Assembly (NCBI GenBank): GCA_017991595.1
Contig: JAGOQJ010000002.1
Coordinates: 125,386-189,385, forward strand
Reading direction: 5' to 3'
Length of the DNA: 64,000 nt
DNA from: Candidatus Didemnitutus sp.
GTDB lineage: Bacteria > Verrucomicrobiota > Verrucomicrobiia > Opitutales > Opitutaceae
Of this stretch, positions 45,811 through 54,916 are shown piece after piece; the first letter of the stretch is position 1, and each line of letters starts with the position of its first letter. The notes under the pieces are model-generated. The model was not told the origin of the DNA, ran no database searches, and saw nothing but the letters and a program-made list of their open reading frames with translations. The translations under genes and the position numbers were made by a program.

Positions 45811-48324
45811 ATGCTCATCGAGAACTTCGCCCAGGACCTCCGCATCGGCCTCCGCGTGCTGATCAAGGAGAAGAGCTTCTGCGCCATCGCCATCGCCGTG
45901 CTCGCGCTGGGCATCTGCGGCGTCACGACGATGTTCGCCGTCATCAACGGCGTGTTCCTGCGCGGCTTCTCGTTCCCCGACGCCGACCGCCTCGTCGACG
46001 TGCAGCTCGTCGATCCCACGAACTTCCAGCCGGGCAACTTCAACTCGCGCCTGACGACGATGGATTTCAAGGAGATGAAGGAGCAGGAGTTGAAGTCCTT
46101 CGCAGGTTTCAGCGCCTACCTCAACGGCTCCACCGTCAACGTCACTTACCGCGGCCAGCCGCGACGCTACACGGGCGGCTACGTCAGCCACGATTTCTTC
46201 CGCGTGATCGGCGTGAAGCCGGTCATCGGTCACGATTTCCTCCCCGAGCACGACCAGCCCGGCGTCGACAAGGCCGTGCTGCTCTCCGACGCGCTGTGGC
46301 GCGCCGACTTCGGCTCCGATCCAAACATCGTCGGCCAATCCATCCGCGTGAACGGCACCGCCGGCACGATCATCGGCGTCATGCCGCCGAAATTCGCTTT
46401 TCCGAACAACGAGCAGCTCTGGATTCCCGTCAACAGCGCCTTCCCGCCGCGTCCGCGCAACGACCGCGGCATCAACTTCGTCAGCATCATCGCCAAGCTG
46501 AAGGCGGGCGTCTCAGTCGAGCAGGCGCAAAACGAGATCGACGTCATCGCCAAGCAGTTCGCCGCCGCCTACCCGGACACGAACCAGCAGTTCACGATGG
46601 GCTACGTGCGTCCGCTCATCCAGCAATTCACCGGCCAGCAGCTCGCGCAGATCCTCTACACCATGCTGGCCTTCTGCGTCGGCCTGCTGCTCATCGCCTG
46701 CGTCAACGTGATGAACATGCAGTTCGCCCGTGCGACGCTGCGCTCCAAGGAACTCGCCATCCGCTCGTCGCTCGGGGCCGGCCGCTGGCGCCTCATCCGC
46801 CAGATGCTCACCGAGAGCCTCCTGCTCTCCTCGCTCGGCGCCGTGCTCGGCGTCGGTCTCGCCGCCTGGTCCACCGACCTGCTCGACTCCACCTCCAAGA
46901 ACCTCACCAATCCCATACCGTCGTGGATCCATTTCACGATCGATCCGAAGGTGTTGGTGGGAGTCGTCGCAGCAACACTCGTCGCCGCCGTCGTGTCGGG
47001 CTTCCTGCCTGCCTGGATGGCCTCCCGTGCCAACGCCTCCGACGCGCTCAAGGAATCCGGCCGCGGCAACACCGGTCGCGCCATCGGCGTCATCACGCGC
47101 GGCCTCGTGGTGTTCCAGATCTTCGTCACCTGCATTCTCCTCATCGGCGCGCTGCTGCAGGTGCAATCCATCCTCAAGCAGCAGGCGATTGACTACGGTT
47201 ACGACACCTCCGCCGTGATCGGCGCGCGGGTCGGCCTCATGGAAGGCGATTACCCGACGTCCGCGGCGCGTCAGCTCTTCTACGAGAAACTGATCCGCGA
47301 GCTCCGCGCCACGCCCGACTTCGCCTCCGCGGCGCTCACCAACCGTTTCCGCATGGTCTTCTCCGGCGCCACGTCCGTCGAGATCGAGGGCCGCGAATAC
47401 GCGCAGGACAGCGACCGCACCGTCGCCCAGTTCGAAAACGTCACTACCGACTACGCCACCACGCTCGGCCAGAAGCTCATCGACGGACGCTACCTCACCG
47501 ACGAGGACTCCGACCAGCGCGAGCCCGTCGCCGTGGTGAACACCACCTTCGCGAAGAAGCATTTCGGCAACGAGAGCGCCGTCGGCCGACGCTTCCGCAC
47601 CAACGCGCCCAACGGCACCAACCCCGGCCCGTGGCGCCGCATCGTCGGCGTCGTGACCGACGTCCGTATGCTCGGGCCGTTCAACAACCAGAACGACAAC
47701 GCCGGCATCTACCTGCCGTTCTTCGCTGCCGCCTTCGGTCCGGCGGCCGCCGATCCCGTGGCGCCGCAATTCGGCACCATCGTCGCCCGTCCGCGCGGCG
47801 ACCAACGCGGCGAATCGCTGGCGCGCGCCGTCGCCGCCGCCGTGCAACGCATCGATCCCAACCTGCCACCTTACTTCGTCGAGACGCCCAAGACCTCCTT
47901 CGACGGCTTCCTCGGCCAGAACTGGATCGTCGCAACCATGTTCTCGCTCTTCGGCCTCGTCGCCATCGCGCTCGCCTCCGTCGGCCTCTACGGCGTGCAG
48001 AGCTTCTCCGTCAACCAGCGCACGCAGGAGTTCGGGATCCGCATGGCGCTGGGTGCGGACAGTCCGCGCATCCTCCGCATGGTTTTCCGCCAAGGTGCCT
48101 GGCAACTCGGTCTCGGCTTGCTGCTCGGCTTGGGCGCGGCCCTGGCGCTCGGTTTGGTCGCGCGCCAGCCCATCCAGAATTTCCTCTTCGGCATCACACC
48201 CACCGATCCCGTGACTTATTTCGCGGTCGGCACGCTGATCGCCGCCGTCTCCTTCGTCGCCGTGTTCATCCCCGCGCGCCGCGCCACGCGCGTGGACCCG
48301 ATGATCGCGCTGCGCGCGGAGTGA
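45811..48324 (+). CDS. Duplicated MacB-type permease (ADOP family), copy 6
   Basis: 837 residues. Opens MLIENFAQDLRIGLRVLIKE; N-terminal helix CAIAIAVLALGICGVTTMF. FtsX unit 1 reads KELAIRSSLGAGRWRLIRQM, unit 2 QEFGIRMALGADSPRILRMV; ends FIPARRATRVDPMIALRAE. It is more divergent at the N-terminus than copies 1-5. Start ATG 19 bp after the small membrane protein and under the same sigma-54 promoter. Confidence 0.93.
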   Translation: MLIENFAQDLRIGLRVLIKEKSFCAIAIAVLALGICGVTTMFAVINGVFLRGFSFPDADRLVDVQLVDPTNFQPGNFNSRLTTMDFKEMKEQELKSFAGFSAYLNGSTVNVTYRGQPRRYTGGYVSHDFFRVIGVKPVIGHDFLPEHDQPGVDKAVLLSDALWRADFGSDPNIVGQSIRVNGTAGTIIGVMPPKFAFPNNEQLWIPVNSAFPPRPRNDRGINFVSIIAKLKAGVSVEQAQNEIDVIAKQFAAAYPDTNQQFTMGYVRPLIQQFTGQQLAQILYTMLAFCVGLLLIACVNVMNMQFARATLRSKELAIRSSLGAGRWRLIRQMLTESLLLSSLGAVLGVGLAAWSTDLLDSTSKNLTNPIPSWIHFTIDPKVLVGVVAATLVAAVVSGFLPAWMASRANASDALKESGRGNTGRAIGVITRGLVVFQIFVTCILLIGALLQVQSILKQQAIDYGYDTSAVIGARVGLMEGDYPTSAARQLFYEKLIRELRATPDFASAALTNRFRMVFSGATSVEIEGREYAQDSDRTVAQFENVTTDYATTLGQKLIDGRYLTDEDSDQREPVAVVNTTFAKKHFGNESAVGRRFRTNAPNGTNPGPWRRIVGVVTDVRMLGPFNNQNDNAGIYLPFFAAAFGPAAADPVAPQFGTIVARPRGDQRGESLARAVAAAVQRIDPNLPPYFVETPKTSFDGFLGQNWIVATMFSLFGLVAIALASVGLYGVQSFSVNQRTQEFGIRMALGADSPRILRMVFRQGAWQLGLGLLLGLGAALALGLVARQPIQNFLFGITPTDPVTYFAVGTLIAAVSFVAVFIPARRATRVDPMIALRAE

Positions 48325-48358
48325 TCGCCTCCTGCCTATTCTCACCCCTGTTTCCTTC

Positions 48359-50785
48359 ATGCTCTCCCACGTCCGCTTCGCTTTCCGCTCTCTGCTCAAG
48401 ACGCCCGGCTTCACCGCGGTCGCCATTCTCACCATGGCCATCGCCATCGGCGCCTGCACCTCGCTCTTCAGCGTGCTGCAAGCGGTCGTGCTCCGGCCGT
48501 TGCCCTACCCCGAGCCCGATTCGCTGGTCTCGCTCTGGGCCATCAACCGCGAGCGCAACGTCGAAGCTCCCGCCATCTCCTGGGCGAAATACGACTCGTT
48601 CCGCGAGCGCAAGGACGTCTTCGCCGAGCTGACCATGTCCGCCGGCAACGGCTTCACTCTCACCGAGGGCACGGGCGAACCCGAGCAAGTCGCTGGCCTG
48701 CACGCCTCGGCCAAGCTCCTGCCGATGCTCGGCATCCAGCCGGTCCGCGGCCGACACTTCACCGAGGACGAGGATCGCGACGGCGGCGCCGACGTCGCCA
48801 TGATCAGCTACCAGCTCTGGCAAAACCGCTTCAGCGCCGATCCGAACATCATCAATCGCGTCGTGCAGATCGACGGCGTGGCGCGCACCGTCGTCGGCAT
48901 CCTTCCGGAGCGCATGCCCGTGCCGTTCAACGGCACCGCGGTCGTCGTCCCGCGCCCGCATGACCTGCCTTACCTCAGCGCGCAGCAGCGCGGCAACGCC
49001 ATCGTCCACCAAGCCTACGGCCGGCTCGCCCCGGGCGTCACCGTCGAGCAGGCTCAGCGCCGCGTCGACGAGATGCAGGCGCAGTTCAAGGCCGCCAATC
49101 CCGGCCACATCGACGCCAACAACAACTGCGAGGTGCGCACGATCGAGCGGCAGGTGCTGGGCGACCTCACACGCCAGTTCTGGACGCTCGCCGGCGCCGT
49201 CGCCCTCGTGTTGCTCATCGCCTGCGCCAACATCGCCAACCTCTTCCTCGCCCGCGTCAGCGCGCGCCAGAAGGAGATCGCCGTCCGCATGTCGCTCGGC
49301 GCACGGCGCGGTGAAGTCGTCCGCCAATTCATCGCGGAGAGCACGCTATTCTCGGTCGTCGCCGGCGTCGCCGGCGTGCTGATCGCCTGGTGGAGCCTGC
49401 GCGGCATCCAGGTGCTCGCCGGCCCGCAGCTGCCGCGGGCGGACGAGATCGCGCTGAACCCCGGCGTGCTGTTCTTCTCCTTCGCAGTCGCGCTGTTCGC
49501 CGGCCTCCTCATCGGGCTCTATCCCGCCTGGCAGGCCTCGCGCACGGATGTCGGCACGGTGTTGAAGGACACCTCCCGCGGCGCGGGCGGCGGCACGGCC
49601 GCCAAGACCTTCCGCCACCTGCTGGTGGTCGCGCAGGTCGCGCTCTCGCTCACGCTGCTCATCTGCGCGGGCCTGCTCGTGTTGAGTTTCTACAAATTAC
49701 AGAGCTCCGAGTTCGGCTTCGCCACCGAGGGCCGCGCCTTCGGCTTGGTCAACCTGCCCAGCTCGCGCTACAACAAGCCCGAGCTGACGCGCGAATTCTA
49801 CCACCAGCTGCAGGAGCGCCTTAACGCAGCGCCCGAGTTGCAGCGCGGCGGCGCCATCCTTGGCCTCCCGCTCTCGGGCATCGGCAGCATCTCGCCATTC
49901 TCCGTGCAAGGCCGCCCGATCCTCCCGGTGCACGAGCGTCCGCTCGCGAGCATCCGCTTCGCGACCACCGGCTATTTCGAGACCATGGGCATCGCGCTGC
50001 GCGAAGGCCGGTTCTTCACCGCGGACGACCGCTTCGGCGGTGAACAGGTCGCGATGCTCAACGAAACGCTGGCCCGCAAACTCTTCCCGGGCGAATCCGC
50101 CGTCGACAAGGCCCTGCTCATCGGCCCGAACGCCGACATCAAGATCCGCATCGTCGGTGTCATCCGCGACGTGAAGGCCGCCGGCCTCGCCACGCCGCCG
50201 CCGGATGAAGTCTATTACCCGCGCGACCAGCGCGGCGGTGGATTCATGACCGTCGTCGCCCAAGCCAAGCCCGGCCTCTCAGCCGCGGCGGTGATCCCCG
50301 TGCTGCGCCGCGTGCTGGCCGAGATCGACCCGAACATCGCCCTCGCCAACCCGCAGACGCTCGACCAGCTCGTCGAGCAATCGATCGGCGTGCAGCGCCT
50401 CACGATGTCGCTGCTGCTCTGCTTCGCCGCCATCGCGGCGCTCCTCGCGGCCGTCGGCGTCTACTCCGTCATGGCCTACGCCGTCACGCAACGCACCGGC
50501 GAAATCGGCGTGCGCATGGCGCTCGGCGCCTCCACGGGCAACATCCTGCAACTCATCCTGCGCGCCGGCGCCCTGCAAGTCGGCCTCGGTCTGTTGCTCG
50601 GCCTGCTCGGCGCCTTCGCCGCCAGCCGCCTGCTCGCGCAAGCCCTGTATCAGGTCGAGCCTTTCGATCCGGTCGTGTTCGCCGCCGTGGCTGGATTCTT
50701 CGCCGTCATTGCGCTCGTCGCATGCCTGATCCCCGCCCGCCGCGCCAGCCGCGTCGACCCGATGATCGCGTTGCGCGCCGAGTAA
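48359..50785 (+). CDS. Duplicated MacB-type permease (ADOP family), copy 7
   Basis: 808 residues. Opens MLSHVRFAFRSLLKTPGFTA; FtsX unit 1 KEIAVRMSLGARRGEVVRQF, unit 2 GEIGVRMALGASTGNILQLI; ends LIPARRASRVDPMIALRAE. Start 34 bp after copy 6, so cotranscribed. In length and motifs it is closest to copies 1 and 2 of the first group, suggesting duplication across the two groups. Confidence 0.93.
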   Translation: MLSHVRFAFRSLLKTPGFTAVAILTMAIAIGACTSLFSVLQAVVLRPLPYPEPDSLVSLWAINRERNVEAPAISWAKYDSFRERKDVFAELTMSAGNGFTLTEGTGEPEQVAGLHASAKLLPMLGIQPVRGRHFTEDEDRDGGADVAMISYQLWQNRFSADPNIINRVVQIDGVARTVVGILPERMPVPFNGTAVVVPRPHDLPYLSAQQRGNAIVHQAYGRLAPGVTVEQAQRRVDEMQAQFKAANPGHIDANNNCEVRTIERQVLGDLTRQFWTLAGAVALVLLIACANIANLFLARVSARQKEIAVRMSLGARRGEVVRQFIAESTLFSVVAGVAGVLIAWWSLRGIQVLAGPQLPRADEIALNPGVLFFSFAVALFAGLLIGLYPAWQASRTDVGTVLKDTSRGAGGGTAAKTFRHLLVVAQVALSLTLLICAGLLVLSFYKLQSSEFGFATEGRAFGLVNLPSSRYNKPELTREFYHQLQERLNAAPELQRGGAILGLPLSGIGSISPFSVQGRPILPVHERPLASIRFATTGYFETMGIALREGRFFTADDRFGGEQVAMLNETLARKLFPGESAVDKALLIGPNADIKIRIVGVIRDVKAAGLATPPPDEVYYPRDQRGGGFMTVVAQAKPGLSAAAVIPVLRRVLAEIDPNIALANPQTLDQLVEQSIGVQRLTMSLLLCFAAIAALLAAVGVYSVMAYAVTQRTGEIGVRMALGASTGNILQLILRAGALQVGLGLLLGLLGAFAASRLLAQALYQVEPFDPVVFAAVAGFFAVIALVACLIPARRASRVDPMIALRAE

Positions 50786-50806
50786 CGCTCGGCCTCGCAC
50801 CACCCG

Positions 50807-51112
50807 ATGCCTCACCGCACTCAACCTCTCGCCTTACCCGCCCGTCGCGCGCGGAACGGCTGGTTGAGCGCGTCCCTCATCGACAGCGCCGCCGGCTGCC
50901 GGCCGGGAAGCGCGGCGTGTCCGCGCAACGGGGGTGCGCGCGCCGCCGGAGCCCTGTTTCTCGTGCTCGCCGTATTCGTCTGTGTCCTCGGTCTGATCGT
51001 CGCGGCGCGTGCCGACAGCCGCGCCGGCGCCCCAAGCCGCAGCGGTTCCCGCCCCGTGGCCGCACCGCACAGCGAGCAGCCGCCGGCATTCGCCCGGGAG
51101 TTCATTTCCTGA
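50807..51112 (+). CDS. Small single-span membrane protein
   Basis: 101 residues. Basic N-terminal region, one hydrophobic helix about residues 45-66 (GALFLVLAVFVCVLGLIVAA) and a Ser/Arg/Pro-rich tail. It fits exactly between two permease genes, 21 bp after copy 7 and 10 bp before copy 8, which supports it being translated. Similar in plan, though not clearly in sequence, to the protein at 45543. No family recognised. Confidence 0.55.
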   Translation: MPHRTQPLALPARRARNGWLSASLIDSAAGCRPGSAACPRNGGARAAGALFLVLAVFVCVLGLIVAARADSRAGAPSRSGSRPVAAPHSEQPPAFAREFIS

Positions 51113-51122
51113 ACCTCTCTCC

Positions 51123-53528
51123 ATGATTCGCCAAAGTCTGCTCGCCCTGGCCCGCCGTCCGCTCCTCTCCGGCGGCATCGTCGGCACGCTCGGTCTCGCC
51201 CTCGCCGCGACCTTGATCGTGCTCGGCTTGCTCGACAGTTACCTGCTGCGCCCGCTGCCGTATGGCGACGCCACGCGTTTGGTCGCGATCCACGAATACC
51301 CGCTGAGCACCGGCCCGGGCAGCCTGTGGCGGCTGGCCTTCGGCAACGCCGCCGACATCCACGAGCGCACCACCGCGTTCTCGCGCACCGCCGTCGTGCG
51401 CAACGAGTCCTTCACTGCGCGGACGGCCAGCGGCACCGAGATCGCGTTCATGCAGCGCGTGACGCCGGAGTTTTTCCCGTTGCTCGGCCAGCGCGCCGCG
51501 CTCGGCGAGACCATCACTCCCGCCAACGCCGAGATCGACGGGTTGCGCGCCGTCGTCCTCGCGCATGAGTTCTGGCAGCGCCGCTTCGGCGGCGATCGCG
51601 CCGTCATCGGGCAGCCCTTGCAGCTGGACGGCCGCAGCTACCGCATCGTCGGCGTGATGCCTGCCGAACTCACGCTGCCCATCGTCGGCGATGGCCAGCA
51701 AGGGTGGATCGCGATGCTGCCGGCCGATTTCCAGCGACAGGACCGCGCCATCCGCCGGCACATGATGCTCGGCGAACTCGCGCCCGGCCGCTCGCTCGCT
51801 TCGGCGCAGGGCGAACTCGCCGCGCTGGCTGCGACGCTGGCGCGCGATTTTCCAGCCACGAACGCCGACCGCGGGCTCACTGCGATCAGTCTGCGCGACG
51901 CGTTGCTCGGCACGTTCCAGCGCCAGCTCTACATCCTCCAAGCCGCCGTGGCGCTCGTGCTGATCGTCGCCTGCGTGAACGCCGGCTGCCTGCTCCTCGC
52001 CCTGGCGATCCGTCGCCGCCGCGAGTTCGCCGTGCGCCTCGCGTTGGGCGCAGGCACGCGCGACCTGATCCGCCAATTTTTCCTCGAATCGCTCTGGCTC
52101 ACGCTCGGTGCGACCGCGATCGGCCTGCTGCTCGCGAGCTGGTGCCTCCCGTTCACAACGGAGCTGCTGCCGTCCGGTGGCGGCCTGCGGCAGATGACCG
52201 CGCCCACGATCGGCGCGCCGGTGATCCTCAGCGCCCTCGCGCTCGCAGGCGCGATCGCCGTCGTCTTCAGCCTCGTGCCGCTGTGGCAGGCGCGCCGGCT
52301 CAACCTCGAGGCGACGCTGCGCGACGGTTCGCGCCAGCTCGGTTCCGTGGCCGGCGCCGCCGCAACCCGTCTGCTCGTCTCGCTGCAAGTCGCGGTCGCG
52401 CTGGCGTTGCTCATCACCGCCGTGCAATTGGTGCGCAGTTTCCAAGCCGTGCAGCGGGTCGATCGCGGGTTCCCGGTCGAGCAGATCCACACCTTCCGTC
52501 TCGGCACGCGCGGAGCGGCGTATCAGGACGCCGCCGCCCGCGTGCGGTATTTCGAGGGCGTGATCGACGGACTCCGCCAGCTCCCGCACGTCGCCGCGGG
52601 CGGCGCCGTGGATTTCGCGCTCCCGGCCGTGCCGAACAGCTACCTCGGTTTCACGCAGGAAGGCGACGGTCTCGAACTTGGCGAAACCCCGAAGCGCGCC
52701 GTGCGCCGGGCCTCTTCGGTCGGCCTGCTCGACACGCTGCAACTCCAGGTGCAAGCCGGCCGCTGGCTGAGCGCAGACGACCGCGCGGACACGCGCCAAG
52801 TCGTCGTCATCAATCAGAGCCTCGCTGACAAATTCTGGCCCAACCACGACGCGATCGGCCGCCGCGTGCGCATCGAAGGCACGGAAGGTTGGTGGGAAAT
52901 CGTCGGCGTGGTCGGCGACACCCTCAGCCACGGTTCGCAGCCAAAGGTGGTCGACTCGCTCTATCTGCCGCACACGCAATTCACTCCGGCCGACACCGGC
53001 ATCCTCATCCGCCTGCACGGCGCGCAACCGCTCACGCGCGAGCAAATCGACCGCGCCGTGGCCGCGGTGGACCCGGAGAGCACCGCCTACTTGGAGTTTT
53101 CGGCCGCGGACTTCTTCGCCAACAGCGCGTGGCAGACGCGCTTTAGCCTCACGCTCGTCGGCGCCTTCGCCGGCCTCGCCGTCGCGCTGTGCCTGACCGG
53201 CGTTTACGCCGTGCTCGCGTTCGCGGTGGCGGGCCGCACGGCGGAATTCGGCGTGCGCCTCGCTCTCGGCTCCACGCGCGGCGGCATCGCCCGGCTCGTG
53301 CTGCGCGATGCCGTGCAGATGACCGTGCCCGGTCTGCTCGCCGGCCTCGTGCTGGCGGCCTTTTCGGCCAGCGCGGTCGCGCACCTGATTTACGGCGTCA
53401 CCCCGGTCGATGCGGTCACTTACGGCGGAACGCTCGCGGTGCTCACCTGCGCGTGCGCCGCGGCCTGCCTCGTGCCGTCGTGGCGGGCCTCGCGCGTCGA
53501 TCCGCTCGTGGCTTTGCGCACGGACTGA
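51123..53528 (+). CDS. Duplicated MacB-type permease (ADOP family), copy 8
   Basis: 801 residues. Opens MIRQSLLALARRPLLSGGIV without the L-x-D-x-R-F-A element of the other copies. FtsX unit 1 REFAVRLALGAGTRDLIRQF, unit 2 AEFGVRLALGSTRGGIARLV; ends LVPSWRASRVDPLVALRTD. It is the most divergent of the eight, lacking the usual PARR near the end (PSWRA). Last permease of the second group; methyltransferase genes follow. Confidence 0.92.
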   Translation: MIRQSLLALARRPLLSGGIVGTLGLALAATLIVLGLLDSYLLRPLPYGDATRLVAIHEYPLSTGPGSLWRLAFGNAADIHERTTAFSRTAVVRNESFTARTASGTEIAFMQRVTPEFFPLLGQRAALGETITPANAEIDGLRAVVLAHEFWQRRFGGDRAVIGQPLQLDGRSYRIVGVMPAELTLPIVGDGQQGWIAMLPADFQRQDRAIRRHMMLGELAPGRSLASAQGELAALAATLARDFPATNADRGLTAISLRDALLGTFQRQLYILQAAVALVLIVACVNAGCLLLALAIRRRREFAVRLALGAGTRDLIRQFFLESLWLTLGATAIGLLLASWCLPFTTELLPSGGGLRQMTAPTIGAPVILSALALAGAIAVVFSLVPLWQARRLNLEATLRDGSRQLGSVAGAAATRLLVSLQVAVALALLITAVQLVRSFQAVQRVDRGFPVEQIHTFRLGTRGAAYQDAAARVRYFEGVIDGLRQLPHVAAGGAVDFALPAVPNSYLGFTQEGDGLELGETPKRAVRRASSVGLLDTLQLQVQAGRWLSADDRADTRQVVVINQSLADKFWPNHDAIGRRVRIEGTEGWWEIVGVVGDTLSHGSQPKVVDSLYLPHTQFTPADTGILIRLHGAQPLTREQIDRAVAAVDPESTAYLEFSAADFFANSAWQTRFSLTLVGAFAGLAVALCLTGVYAVLAFAVAGRTAEFGVRLALGSTRGGIARLVLRDAVQMTVPGLLAGLVLAAFSASAVAHLIYGVTPVDAVTYGGTLAVLTCACAAACLVPSWRASRVDPLVALRTD

Positions 53529-53594
53529 GCGCGTGGCGCGGTGCTCGCGCTCCCGCCTTGCGCGGGCGGGCCGGGCGTGGCACCTTCGGCCGGA

Positions 53595-54803
53595 ATGTCC
53601 GCCTCTGCGCCCGAAGTGACCGCCTTTCTCGAGCAGCTCGCCGCCAGCGTGCGCGAAGGCACCTTCCTGCGTCTGACGCTCGGCAAACCGCGCGGCGGCG
53701 AGCCGACGCTGCAGAACGTCTACGTGCGTCCGGTCAGCCTCAAGGCCGGTCCGCACTTGAGTTTTGTCTGGCGCCACGACTCCCGCGATCTGACCCGCAA
53801 CCTGCCCCCGGTCGAGGCGCTCGCGGAAATCGCCCGGCTCGTCGGTCCGATTTTTCACAGCGCACATCTGTTCACCCGCGGACGCACGGCCCAGCTCGAG
53901 TTCAACAAGAAGGGCGAACCGCGTCTCACTTACGGCAAGGCGCCGCCGAGCCCTGCGGCCGCCGCGCCGGCTTCGCACGATCACCAGAAAACGCGCCTGC
54001 TGCCGGAGTGCAGCCAAGACTGGCTCCACGCGCTCGGCGTCACCAACTCCGCCGGCATCATCCGCGAAGGCATGGGCGACAAGCATCGGCAGATCCACAA
54101 GTTCGTCGAACTGCTCAGCCACCTCGTCGCCGACGCCACGCTGCCGCACGAGCGCCCGGTGGAGATCGCCGACATGGGTTGCGGCAAGGGCTATCTCACC
54201 TTTGCGATTCACGACTACTTCGAGCACACGGTCCAGCGCTCGGTGCGCGTGGTCGGCGTCGAGCAGCGCCCCGATCTTGTCGAGACCTGCAACCGACTCG
54301 CCCACGAGTCGGAGCGCCTGAAACTTTCCTTCGTGCGCGGCTCAATCCAGGAAGCGGCTCTTCCGGGGCCGGATATCCTGATCGCCCTGCACGCCTGCGA
54401 CACCGCCACGGACGACGCCATCGCGCGCGGCCTCGCAGCGGGTGCGGCGCTGATCGTCACCGCGCCGTGTTGTCAGAAGGAACTGCGCCCGCAGCTGCGC
54501 CCCGCACCGGTCTTCGCGCCCGTGCTGCGCCACGGGATTTTCCAGGAGCGTCACGCGGAATTCGTCACCGACGCCCTGCGCGCCCTGCTGCTCGAGTGGG
54601 CTGGCTACGACACGAAGGTCTTCGAATTCATCTCCACCGAGCACACGGCGAAGAACCTCATGATCGCCGCCACGAAACGCGCCACGCCCCCGGACGAACT
54701 CGCGCGCGAACGCACCGCCCAATCCGTGCGCGACCTCGCGGCGTTCTACCACATCCGCACCCAAGCACTGGCGCGACATCTGGAGTTCACGCTCGTTCCC
54801 TGA
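53595..54803 (+). CDS. SAM-dependent methyltransferase
   Basis: 402 residues, cytosolic. An N-terminal domain of about 130 residues precedes a Rossmann methyltransferase fold: motif I IADMGCGKGYLTF, motif II VVGVEQRPDL, then ILIALHACDTATDDAIARG and VTAPCCQKEL, the pattern of the Methyltransf_32 group. Substrate unknown. It starts 66 bp after the last permease and shows no sign of belonging to the transport system; it may share a transcript by read-through. Confidence 0.88.
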   Translation: MSASAPEVTAFLEQLAASVREGTFLRLTLGKPRGGEPTLQNVYVRPVSLKAGPHLSFVWRHDSRDLTRNLPPVEALAEIARLVGPIFHSAHLFTRGRTAQLEFNKKGEPRLTYGKAPPSPAAAAPASHDHQKTRLLPECSQDWLHALGVTNSAGIIREGMGDKHRQIHKFVELLSHLVADATLPHERPVEIADMGCGKGYLTFAIHDYFEHTVQRSVRVVGVEQRPDLVETCNRLAHESERLKLSFVRGSIQEAALPGPDILIALHACDTATDDAIARGLAAGAALIVTAPCCQKELRPQLRPAPVFAPVLRHGIFQERHAEFVTDALRALLLEWAGYDTKVFEFISTEHTAKNLMIAATKRATPPDELARERTAQSVRDLAAFYHIRTQALARHLEFTLVP

Positions 54804-54916
54804 GCATTCCGCCTCCTCCCCGGTCGGCTTCGCTTGGCCGTCTGTTGCGGATCATAAGAATGCGACTCGGCACACGGCCCTTGCGGTGCGCGGCGGCGGG
54901 CGCAAGCGTGCAGGCG

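Noticed and set aside
51102-54305. 1067-codon open frame on the minus strand
   Set aside because: It lies opposite permease copy 8 and the methyltransferase; its composition (Arg/Gly/Ala/Glu/His) is that of an antisense frame in GC-rich DNA, with no domain.
54825-54850. Sigma-54-like TTGGCCGTCTGTTGCGG before the Rsm22-like gene
   Set aside because: GG and GC are 9 bp apart instead of 10, the box lacks the CACG part, and no palindrome lies upstream.
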